From positions 156,129,223 to 156,193,222 of the forward strand of contig OX578276.1 of assembly GCA_951217055.1 (NCBI GenBank): DNA of 64,000 nt. Direction: 5' to 3'. Positions 23,847 through 33,800 of this stretch are shown piece by piece. Every line of letters begins with the position of its first letter. The stretch's first letter is position 1. The notes under the pieces were generated by a model. The model worked only from the letters and a program-made list of their open reading frames with translations. It did not search any database and was not told the DNA's origin. Made by a program: the position numbers and the translations under genes. The stretch is from Gerris lacustris (taxonomy: Eukaryota; Arthropoda; Insecta; Hemiptera; Gerridae).

Positions 23847-23954
23847 GGCTATGTGAAAATTTTGGAGTTGATTTTTTATTTACCTGACCGAACCCCCAAG
23901 TTGAGTGAAGGCGCCTTAAATATACATCTACGGTCGAGCTGAGTGGTGTGGGTG

Positions 23955-23959
<5 letters not shown>

Positions 23960-24034
<75 letters not shown>
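23960..24034. repeat. (TA)n microsatellite
   Basis: About 37 TA units right of the palindrome. Confidence 0.95.
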
Positions 24035-24040
<6 letters not shown>

Positions 24041-24483
24041 CAACTCATCATGATTAGCTATTTAATATTTATTGCATTACGCTCGCTTCAATGATAGAGC
24101 CACGCGATGCCTGGTTATTATATTCATAAGAAGGTATTAACTTTTATTTTTCAAATTAACAAAAACTAAAAATGAAGTTATAATATGGCTTCTTGAAGAC
24201 ATACTCTGTGGATATTTGTTCTTCTTAGATCTTTATTTAGGTATTTATACTGCTTTCTTTCTCCCTTTATCTAGATTTTCGTGGAAGCCCAAACATGACT
24301 CAACCCCCATGACTTTTCCCGTTGGGAATCATCTTTAAAATTCTAAGACCTGTGTCATGAATCAAATGTCTCAAATAAAACCAGAACGTAATTCTTTCAT
24401 ATTAATAAAGTGGTTTATAGATAAATATGAAACTGAATGTATATTTAACAGATATATCTGTGTCGCCATGAACCACGACCTCA

Positions 24484-24533
24484 ATTAACCTACTTACAAC
24501 TATTATGTCTATAATAGTTGTAAGTAGGTTAAT
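24484..24533. repeat. Perfect 22-bp hairpin bounded by TTAA
   Basis: Arms 24484-24505 and 24512-24533 are exact inverted copies with a 6-nt loop tgtcta. Each arm begins ATTAACC. Probably a minimal palindromic MITE remnant. Confidence 0.85.
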
Positions 24534-24845
24534 GTTCCTAGTACGTTGGACTAATAAGATACTAAAATGTAAAAAACATGTTTTTAAATGTTTTAGCCAT
24601 TAATATGACCAGGACATGGTCGAGACAGAGCCATAAACACGAGATAATAATTGTCTAATTATTTAATTAAAACCTTTTAACGAACAAAGTATATATTAAA
24701 TAGTTTATTTATTATAATTCCAATACATTTTCTCCTGTGCGAAGTTTATAATAAAAAGGAAAATACTATTTCTAAAGTACTATTTTAATAGTTATTTATG
24801 CACCTAGGGAGTAAAGTAAGCCATTATTCCCTGAGCGAAAAAGTT

Positions 24846-24986
24846 GGTTCTTGAGGCGAAGCCGAAGGAACCATGGTCCCTAAATCCCGAGGCGAAGCCG
24901 AGGGAATTAGAATTTTTAATTCCCGAGGCGCAGCCGAGGGAATAACTCTAATTAGCTCCCGAGGCGCAGCCGAGGGAGATAATTAT
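24846..24986. repeat. Family I array of four hairpins with compensatory stems
   Basis: A core gaggcgaagccga or gaggcgcagccga recurs four times, about 37 bp apart. Outer arms differ but stay complementary: GGTTC/GAACC (24846-24872), TCCC/GGGA (24888-24905), ATTCCC/GGGAAT (24919-24943), CTCCC/GGGAG (24956-24978). Confidence 0.85.
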
Positions 24987-25032
24987 CGCGAGGGGAATAA
25001 TGGCACTTTACTCACGAGGTACATACAATATT

Positions 25033-25457
25033 TTATCTCCAGTAGAAAAAAGATTCACATTTTCGTCCATTGCACAGTTTTTATTTAATATTTTAATAAA
25101 TAACAATAATTATTAGCACTTTTAATAGCAGATATAAGAGATTCAATATTAAAAACAAATAATTGGAATTAAACTCAAATAGAAGGTTATTTAGATGCAG
25201 GTTATAATGTTGTAAACAAAGATAAACATGGTCAACCTTAATAAATAAACCTGATTTCGACAACTTCATTACACTAGCCATACATTTTCTACTATTTATA
25301 AAATAATTAAGTTGCAATCTTTACTTTTTTGCCCTACTTTACTTTTTCGCCCTACTTTTACTTTTTCTCCCTACTTTTTGAGTTAGGGATGAAAAGACCT
25401 GTTTTAGTCCCTCTAAACTAATTCAAAATCATAACTTTTTTTCCCTACTGGAGATAA
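25033..25457. mobile_element. Possible short TIR element
   Basis: TTATCTCCAGTAG at 25033-25045 is inverted at 25445-25457. The middle contains a degenerate tandem of 'ctactttactttttcgcc' (25322-25376). No target duplication recognised. Confidence 0.4.
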
Positions 25458-25489
25458 TTTTTTTTTTTTGCTTTCTAAAATTTCTTTTT

Positions 25490-26330
25490 TAGCTTACCGA
25501 ATCTAACGGCTGCAATTTAACTTTTTTGAAAAACGAAAAAAATGTGTCTGATTTAAAAAATTCTATGACTGAAATCCTTTTCAGACATTAGGGAGCATAT
25601 TATTTGTTTCTGTGTCGGTCTCTCGCTCAATTTTTGCGAACCAATATATCTTAAAAACTATACTCGTTAGATTTTATTGAAATTTGGATGTTACGTCATA
25701 ATTAGCCCATTGTTGGTCCCATATAAGTTTCAATCTTCTGCGTCCATTTGTTTCTCTTCAACATGCGCACAAACATACATTTATTTACACCCATATCTTC
25801 CAAAGTACTCATCGGATTTTTATGAAATTTGGATGGTTTGTCGAAAGTAGACCGCAGATAGTACCAGATTAATTTCAACCATCTTTATACGCTCTTGAAC
25901 TTTTGCTTAATCTAAATTAATACTTAAATTCATGCAAGTTTTGCTCTTTCACATGCGTACAAACATACATCTATTTACACCTATATCTTCCATAGTAGGT
26001 ACTCATCGGATTTTTATGACATTTGGATAGTTTTTTGAAAATAGCCCGCAGATTATGAACTATTTCGCCGATTGAGCTGAAATGTGCTCAAATTATACTT
26101 ATAAGATAAATAAGTCCTTATTTCAACTCAAAATCTGCCGCCATTTTGGAATTATTTGCTAAGGAAAAGTTACGAGACGCACTACGTCCGATTTTTTTTT
26201 TTTTTTAAGCAATTACTATATCGTTTAGACCGTGGTGCCACGGTTTTAAAAACAGATTTGAAAAAACAGGTAAAAAAAACAAAAAAAACTGCCAATTTGT
26301 GTGGCACATAGCTTCCTCGCGTCCTATCAT
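25490..26330. mobile_element. Degenerate family B segments
   Basis: Two partial long-variant middles (aaccaatatatcttaaaaactat; catatcttccaaagtactcatcggattt, twice) end next to a minus-orientation B terminus 'actgccaatttgtgtggcacatagcttcctcgcgtcc' at 26290-26326. Confidence 0.6.
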
Positions 26331-26344
26331 TTACTTTATTGTTA

Positions 26345-26388
26345 TTGAAGCGAGCGTAAGCGAGCTTCTTACATTCAACGAAATATGC

Positions 26389-26420
<32 letters not shown>

Positions 26421-26505
26421 AGTAACGTTTACGCGTGTGACGATAACTTGAGTAAAAGTTGAAATATTTCGTTGAATGTAAGAAGCTCGCTTACGCTCGC
26501 TTCAA
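26345..26505. mobile_element. Minimal palindromic derivative of family A
   Basis: Only 161 bp: a 42-bp terminus with the hairpin, a (TCTG)n tract and part of the taacttgagtaaaagttga block, then the same 42-bp terminus inverted. The two arms (26345-26386, 26464-26505) are identical, including variants not seen in the other A copies (an extra A in gcgtaagcg, and ttac instead of ctac). Confidence 0.85.
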
Positions 26506-26557
26506 TAAATAAAAAATAAATTTTTTTTATAGAAAATCAAAAATGTGTGTGTGTGTT

Positions 26558-26558
26558 T

Positions 26559-26622
<64 letters not shown>
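26558..26622. repeat. Poly(T) run, ~65 nt
   Basis: Uninterrupted T run preceded by GTGTGTGTGTTTG; may be the remnant of a retroposed poly(A) tail on the minus strand or simple expansion. Confidence 0.95.
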
Positions 26623-26639
26623 CAATAAACGACTAATAT

Positions 26640-27200
26640 TGCTTCCGAGCATACCGAAACGGAAGCATTGTGTTCACTTTTGAGAACGAAAAACTTTTAT
26701 GTCTCCGATTTTAAAAATTCCAAGACAGAAATCCGTTTCAGACATCAGGGAACATTTTTGGTCTCGTGTCTGTCTGTCGGTCTGTGTGTCCGCGAATTAT
26801 GAAACGTACGACGATAACTTGAGTAATTGTCTACCGATTTTGATGAAATTTGGTAGACATGTTCATTTTACCAATGCCCAGGACAAGTTCGTTGGATAAC
26901 GTTATCCGTCCAAGCGTTCACAAACAACACTGAACTTCATATTTAAAATTGGAATTTTAGGTCGGGGAAAAAATCTAACTTCATCTATTCAATGAGAAAA
27001 CATTTTTTTCAAAATACAATGTTTCAGTAAAACCAACAGCGACACCTCTATGAAGTGTTAGAGATCGCTAAAACTATTAATAGTTTTTAAACAATGTAAC
27101 AATTAAGTAATATAACAATAATTTTAATGTTAATATAACAATAAATTACATGATAGGATGCGAGGAAGCTATGTGCCACACTGATTGGCAGTGTATTTTT
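26640..27200 (+). mobile_element. Family B element, short variant
   Basis: Hairpin (gcttccgagcataccgaaacggaagc, shortened), GTCT tract, taacttgagtaattgtctaccgatttt...gaaatttggtagacatg block, end 'gtgccacactgattggcagtgtatttttt'. Confidence 0.75.
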
Positions 27201-27990
27201 TACTATATCGTTCACAAATTTCAGCATAATAAGCAAACCTGTATCTACTTTGCCATATTATTAAAAAATAAATGATGTAATATGTTCTAATATAATGAGC
27301 ACCGGTTGTTTACAGAAATAAAGCTATTTTACTACAGAAATGATGTTATGAAGTTCAAGGTGGAATGAGTCAACAGTGGAAAGCAGATCGAAGTTAAAGA
27401 CTGCTTATTAACTTATAATTTTGTATTGTGACGTCATATCGCGTGTATACAAGCACAAAGTCACGGAAATATTTACGCCTTACTCTTGACTGAAACTAAG
27501 CCAGCCATGCATTGATGTATTTAATTTTTATACGCTTTAATTTCTAAACTTTAAAAAAATCGTAAATAATCGAAAATGGGTCTAATCGAGTTGAAATTTG
27601 GCACGAATGTACCTCTCTGTATGACAAACAAGCCCACCAAATTCCATTTTTGATATTGGCCGCTATTTTGAAGTTATCAATTTTTAAATTTTGATTCTTG
27701 GCCTGTTAATAATACCGAAAGTATAAATGCGTTTTTGACATATGGCACATCGTTGGAACCGGAAAAAATTAAGGAACAAATATATAAAAAACCCTATGAA
27801 ATTCCATTAATTAGTTTAAAAGTTATAAGTGAATATAATTATTTATTAGTGCGATAATTTTGATGACGTCAAAGTTTGTTTACATCTGTCAAAATACCGC
27901 CAAACTTCAAATAATTAAATAAAATATAATTAAAAATAAGGTTTTTTTGTTTTGTTTTTTTAAAGAATGATGATAAAATCAGTTAGTTCA
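27201..27990. other. AT-rich non-coding, distant family G-like blocks
   Basis: Around 27575-27675 'gagttgaaatttggcacgaatg' and 'ggccgctattttgaag' resemble the family G block order; the rest is unassigned. Confidence 0.4.
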
Positions 27991-27994
27991 AAAC

Positions 27995-28033
27995 GATCAC
28001 CCATCCAAGTACTGACCACGTCCTATGCTGCTT
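27995..28033 (-). rRNA. 5S-rRNA-like fragment (not functional)
   Basis: On the minus strand the text AGTACTTGGATGGGTGA, preceded by AAGCAGCATAGGACGTGGTC, matches the internal promoter half of animal 5S rRNA. The 5' part of a 5S gene and the terminal stem are absent. Could be a 5S-derived SINE piece. Confidence 0.55.
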
Positions 28034-28034
28034 C

Positions 28035-28077
28035 CTCCTGCTGCTTCGCAGCAGGAGAGGCCACTTTAGTGGCCTCT
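28035..28077. repeat. Two adjacent perfect hairpins
   Basis: CTCCTGCTGC-TTC-GCAGCAGGAG (28035-28057) is followed, with a 2-base overlap, by AGAGGCCACT-TT-AGTGGCCTCT (28056-28077). Each has a perfect 10-bp stem and a 2-3 nt loop. They abut the 5S-like fragment. Confidence 0.85.
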
Positions 28078-28139
28078 GAAGTGAGGAAAAGTTCCTAGGT
28101 ACCCCGTACCCGATTTTTTATTATTACAAATAAACGCAA

Positions 28140-28490
28140 TGTAACATTTTATCAACCCTACATAGGAGAAAGTGGAAAGAATCACATATATTAATTTACA
28201 CCTATAGCTTTAAAATTAAATGTCTGACTTGTATGAAACTTTTATAGTTTATCGAAAGTAAGCCGCAGATAGCCCCAGATTAATTTGAACCGTCTGCGCT
28301 CTTTAACTTTTGCTAAATTGATACTTTAATTCATGTAAAAAATCAAAATAATTTTGACAGATTAAAAAAACGGGGGAAACAAACAAATTAGACAATAAAT
28401 GCCTTGTAAAAGCATTTAATCAATAAAGTACGTGATAGGATGCGAGGAAGCTATGAGCCACACCAATTGGCAGTCTATTTTTTTACAAAT
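28140..28490 (+). mobile_element. Family B element, 3' fragment
   Basis: Carries only the late part of the long variant, from 'acacctatagcttt' to 'gagccacaccaattggcagtctattttttt'. Confidence 0.7.
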
Positions 28491-29030
28491 TTCCATAAAA
28501 AATGTGATTGCTGGGAAATTGTAAGGTCATTGTTTGGTTCTGTTAATTGTTCTGCTATTTCTAGCTGGATCAATTTTATTTTACTACGTTTTTATTAGCT
28601 TGCATTCTTGTTTGTTTGTTTGTTTGTTTGTCCGGTACAAATCTGGCAATCGATTTCTAACTAACTTCCCGAATAGCTAGACATTGAAACTTTTACCATA
28701 GCTCAGAACTTGATGACAATGCATTATTTTAATACTTTTAGCCATCTTTCAGCAGAATTTAATTAGTTTTCAGCACATTTTGCTGTGCGGAAAGTTAGTT
28801 CGGAAAAAGTCCGCCAGTTATTTTATTTGTTTTGCCATATCCAATATTTACGCTATCTTCATTTTGACGGGTCTCAAATTTGTGATAGATAAACATTGAA
28901 TGACAGCAAAAAAGGAAATACATCGATTATATTATTTATCGATTATATTATTAATATTATTTCAAATATATCGATGGCATGCTTTAGATTTGGTGTTGGG
29001 GAGATCCGTTGTACAATGATTTGTCCTTTT

Positions 29031-30162
29031 TAGGGTTTTGTAGATACTTCTCAAAACCCTTATACCGAGGGTGATGTGTCCGTCCGTCCGTCGCTCTTTG
29101 GTTAATAGGGCCCGAACCGTTTAAGCGAAAGTACTGAAATTTGAAACACTGGTGCAACTTTTTGACCCAACCACAGGAAAAATATACAGAAGTTCATAAT
29201 TAGATTTGCGAATGCGCAATTCGAAAAAATGTGGTAAACTCAAAAATTTATATTTTTTTAAATTTTTGAGTAGGGTATCAAATGAAAGCTGCTGAAGAGT
29301 AGGACACAAATATATATATGATTTTTTAAATGTTGCATTCCTTATTGGTTAAATAAATCAAAATATACCCAAAAAAAATTTCCCCCCCCCAACCACTATA
29401 GATCGGCTGGCGCTAAAATTTTGAAATAATTCATGCTAATATCTTATTGTGGGGCGATGAAAATTCCGGGAGTTCATCCCAAATTTTCAAAAATTGTTAA
29501 TTTTGGGCGCGAAAAAGTGAAGTGCGCCCAAAATTTTATTTTTTTAAAATTTCGAGTTGGGTATTAAATGAAAGCTGCTGAAGAGTAGGACACAAATATA
29601 TATATGCTTTTTTAAAATTTGCATTCCTTATAGGGGGAAAAAATAAAAATATACCCCAAAAAAATTCCCCCCCCCCCCAACCACTATAGATCGGCTGGTG
29701 CTAAAATTTCGAAATAATTCATACTAATACCTTATAGTGAGGCGATGATATTTCCGGGAGTTTATTCCCAGGTTTTAAAAATTACCAATTTTGTGCGCGA
29801 AAATTTAGAGTGCGCCCAAAATTTTATTTTTTAAAAATTTTGAGTTGGGTATCAAATGAAAGCTGCTGAAGAGTAGGATACAAATATATATTTGCTTTTT
29901 TAAATTTTTAAGTCAAAATATACCCCCAAAAAAATCCCCCCCCCAAATTTTATATAATGGCTGGTCTTAAAATTTTGAAATGATTCATGGTTACACCGTA
30001 TGGTTGGGCGATGAAAATTTCCTAAAAAATGTAATTTATCTTGTCGTTATTACCTATAAAAAATATTGTGACCTCCCGGGGGATCGAACCCGGGACCCTT
30101 AGGATCGAAGAAAAAAAATCATAATTACATAACGGGTATGCTTAATCATCTACAAAACCCTA
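29031..30162. mobile_element. Family D TIR element with ~285-bp internal repeats
   Basis: TAGGGTTTTGTAGAT at 29031 is inverted at the right end (ATCTACAAAACCCTA, 30148-30162). The left end also forms a hairpin (AGGGTTTTG/CAAAACCCT), followed by CCGT repeats and 'gaaatttgaaac'. Three units of about 285 bp, marked by 'gaaagctgctgaagagtagga' at 29285, 29571 and 29857, each contain a C-run and 'ggctgg'. A tRNA-like B box lies near 30070. Confidence 0.75.
30065..30110 (-). pseudogene. tRNA-like 3' half
   Basis: Minus strand reads GGTCCCGGGTTCGATCCCCC, a good B box/TPsiC arm, continued by GGGAGGTCAC. No complete cloverleaf. Confidence 0.4.
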
Positions 30163-30679
30163 AAAAGTACTTGGACGCAAGTACTTCCCTGTGATTTTAT
30201 AGGTTTAAGATCAGCTCTCTAGTTGGTTGTCATTTATGTGAAGTAAATAAATACGGAACTTTTTTTTTCACTAACATTATATATTATATAACAATAACAA
30301 TTATATTATCAACAATACATACGATTCAACAGAAAATTTAAAAACGTAGTATATAAAAAGTTCTTTTTATCTTGAAATTATTTACTTTATTAATGGTTTA
30401 AATCAGATTTAATGGATTCAGTGAGACGCCCAAATCCAATTTAATGACCAAAGAATCCTTTACTTCATTACTTAGATTAGAACAACGCAGACATTTGCAC
30501 TTGATGTTACCTCACTGCTGACTGAGTTGAAATTACTTTAGTCTTGAGAATGTTCAAAATGCTACCGTTACCGTCATTGAACTTAGAACCAAAACACTCG
30601 TAGTTCTTAACATATGTTTTCAAATGTTGAGCTCGTTGTATGCCTAGTTTTGCTGACTGAGTATGTTACTTTGTCTCAG

Positions 30680-30890
30680 GTTGTCGGATGAAGGTGCGAG
30701 TGTGAATGCAACATGCAGACACAGCAAGAAATCAGCGCTGCATGCTGCCGCTGCTAAGGGACATGCTGACGTCGTGGATTTGCTTCTAAAACTAGGAGCC
30801 AACCCTGAAGCAAGAGATCTGCTAGGAAGGCAACCCGTGCACCTCGCTGCATGGGCTGGACAGATGAACACTCTCGCTGCCTTTGCTAAG
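30680..30890 (+). CDS. TRPA channel, first visible exon
   Basis: Acceptor ctcag precedes 30680 and donor gtattc follows 30890. It begins with the last base of a codon and encodes 70 residues with two ankyrin repeats (SALHAAAAKGHADVVDLLL; QPVHLAAWAGQ). An upstream ATG at 30663 lies before the acceptor and is not the start. Confidence 0.85.
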
Positions 30891-33800
30891 GTATTCTCTC
30901 CTCTGGTTTACTCCTATAACAATAATAACCCAAGTAGCAAAATTAATTCAAATTGCATTAGAGATGTGAATGAAAAAAAAAGTCCCTCGTCTTTTTCACA
31001 TTTCAAGTTCTTTTTCAACTAATTTGTATTATATTAAGAGCTTAACTATTGAGAATGGTTATATAACTCTGATATAAGAAACAAAATTCTACAAAGTATG
31101 GTAACAATACTTGCATAATATCTTGGAAATGATATTATCCTCTTTGTATTTTGAAAATGAGCAATGGCTTTTTATGTTAAAAACATACCTTCTTTTGTAT
31201 CTTTCTGCAAATCTATTAACTACTAAGTCCATGGTGGTGATCTGTGCTAAAAATATTGTAACTGTTTTATTTTGATTTTGAAAATTTGTACAGTTTGTCA
31301 AGTGCACTTGAAAGATTCTTTGATCAAATTTTTGATCGGTTTAAATGTATGTTGAGATCAAAACCATGCCAGTGCATGTACACAATTTATGTAGTTAAGA
31401 GGGATTTAAGTCCAATACAATTTCAAAATAGTGGAAAAGAAACATGTGGATGAGAAACAAATGAGCACAGAAGATTGAAACTTATATGGGACCAACAATG
31501 AGCTAGTTATGAACTACCATACAAAATTTCAATTAAATCGGACGTGTAGTTTTTAAGATATATGTTGGTTCCCAAGAATTGAGCAACAGATCAACTGACA
31601 GACATGGAACCAAAAATGTTCCCTGATGTCTGAAAGGGATTTCTGTCTTGGAATTTTTGAAATCGGAGACCTAAAAAATTTTCGTTCTTCAGAACGATCA
31701 CATTGCTTCTGTTACCTTCGGTACGCTCGGAAGCAGAACAAAGTTAAAAGGTAAATAATTAAAGAATGTCTAAAAGAGAATGATGAAGATAGAAATATGT
31801 TTTTGAAAGGAGGTTTTATGACCTAATGCCATCATCAGTATAGTTAAACACTACAAGTTCAGTAAAAATAACTCAGTATGCTCTGCAATGCACATTATTA
31901 AAATCTAAAAGCTGCACCACACTGATATTTTTGTGTAGAGATATCAACAAAATTTCACAAGCTTATCATGTTTGACGTAATTCATGCAGTCCATTCTGAG
32001 CAAACATTATTCACGACCGTATAGGTAAACAGCTTGGTTTTTCGGTGAAATCCGTGTCAAGAAGGGGTTGAAGTCCTTGGTTTTGCTTCCACTACTGGAA
32101 GCATCTTCAGGGGTATGGTGCATCTTGATTTACTTGAAGCAACAACAAGACATACTGACATACTGTTGCTTCAAGTAAACATCATGATGCACTGCACCCC
32201 TGATGTTCATTATATTTGGGGCGTAATGGAGTTTAAGACAGATATTTTAATTTTGTGAAATATTAGGTGACCTCCCAAGTAGCACAGCTGATCCGAAAGA
32301 CTTCCCTGGGATATCCTTTTGTCCAGATTTGATCCTGTCCATAATTGTTTATCCATGGGTTCCCCTATGGTTATCACGATTTGGGTCATCCCTCATTGGG
32401 TCATCCTAAAGATGTCCTATGGATGCCCTTTACGGGATGTCTAGTTAAGGATATCCTATGGATATCCAGTTGGGGATATCCTATGGACATCGAGTTAAGG
32501 GTATCCTATGGATGTCCTTCAAAAACAATTATAATTAGAATTGGAAAAAATTATAATTAGAATTGGATTTATTTATGTTATTCAAAGTATAATTGTTTCA
32601 GTGAAAGCTATATTGAACAATCCTCAAATTATTAATAAAAGTTATATATTTATCGTGTAAGGTTAAAGTATTAATTTTGAGTTGCTCCAAATTGGAAATG
32701 ACTCATGGCTGAGTGGATAAAGCGAGGAACTGACAATCAGGAGGTCCCGGGTTCAAATCTCACAGAGAACAACATTAAACTTCTAGTGTGTAAAATCAAA
32801 TCTAAGAATTAACTTCATAAGGGAATTAATTAACTAATCCATATGGCAATTGTCACAATTCTTTATTATTTTTTTACAAATTTACATTTTAAGCATCCAG
32901 ATTATGTCCCTTAACTGTCCATAGCATATCCCATAGTAGTAGATATGCTCTGGACGTCCCGTGGAGGTTAGAAGCCATAAGACGTCCAAAATGAAAAATT
33001 TTACCATCCAGGGGATGTGCAAAAGGACTAAGTGACTGGACCCGTGGATGTCCCAGGGACAAAGTCCTGCTACTTGGACTGTGATTATCCGAATCACTAA
33101 TCAAATAGATTTCCTTTTGAGTTCACTTGTCTGCTCTAAGCTGACAGATTCCCACCTTTGTGTTGAAGTCTAACTGCTTGTTTTATATTATCTTCATGTA
33201 TTTCTGAAAGATTCATTTCTAGACGTGAGTTTGAAGGATGTTATTACCCTTCTCTTGCAGTTACCTCCATGCATTTCCTTTCCTTTGTAGTCACAGTCTC
33301 TTGTGATAATTAAATTAATTATACTTTAAAAAAAAAAAAAATTGTTTTACAAAATTATGTTTTTTTGTTTTAAGGTTGGAAATAATCTGTTGTCTTCACC
33401 TATCCAGAGGCTACAGAATCCTACGACTGATGGAGACCTTGATTCCTGGAACCATAAACATGAAGAATTAACTGTAAGTAGTCACTGCTTATTGTACTGA
33501 GATAATTTAATAGAGGGTGAACACAGGCTAGATGTATATTCCACGAGTTAGAGCTTGTTCTGTGAGAACCAGTCATCATTTCTTTAACTGGAGCTCAAAG
33601 AATTGGAAATCTTTCCACGAGTTTTATTTTCTCATTAACTGTCAAATTCAATGCATTAAAACAAATAGCTCAACTGATCCAAAAGACATCCTTGGGATAT
33701 TCTTTTGTACAGATTTTATCCTGTCCATAATCGTTGGTCCATATGGTTATCCCGTTTTGGATACCACATTGGGTCACCCTATGGATGTCCTACAGATATC

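Larger units (their letters stand above)
23649..23924. repeat. Perfect 122-bp inverted repeat, 32-bp spacer
   Basis: 23649-23770 equals the reverse complement of 23803-23924 base for base on my reading. Each arm contains CTGAAGA ... GAAACGTC, the signature found at ends of Penelope-like retroelements and related repeats. (TA)n runs lie on both sides. It looks like two repeat termini joined head to head. Confidence 0.9.
22579..24116 (+). mobile_element. Family A element split by palindromes
   Basis: Starts with the hairpin (gaagcgagcatagtgagcttc), a short TCTG tract and the usual body to about 23125. It resumes at 24036 with 'caactcatcatgattagc' and ends 'acgctcgcttcaatgatagagccacgcgatgcc'. 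The intervening 900 bp comprise two palindromic elements and (TA)n runs. Confidence 0.7.
28582..30351 (+). mobile_element. Family C MITE, copy 2, interrupted
   Basis: Left end TACTACGTTTTTATTAGCTTGC with (TTTG)n, body to about 28881; the far end (cagaaaatttaaaaacgtagta) is displaced to 30330-30351. Comparison with 49641-49952 shows that about 1.45 kb, including the family D element, was inserted. Confidence 0.7.

Noticed and set aside
24484..24533. Perfect hairpin as a microRNA precursor
   Set aside because: Too short and too perfect, with a 6-nt loop and TTAA ends; fits a palindromic MITE remnant better.
30663..30679. ATG just before the first visible TRPA exon as the start codon
   Set aside because: It overlaps the polypyrimidine tract and AG acceptor, and the protein would lack the expected N-terminal part.
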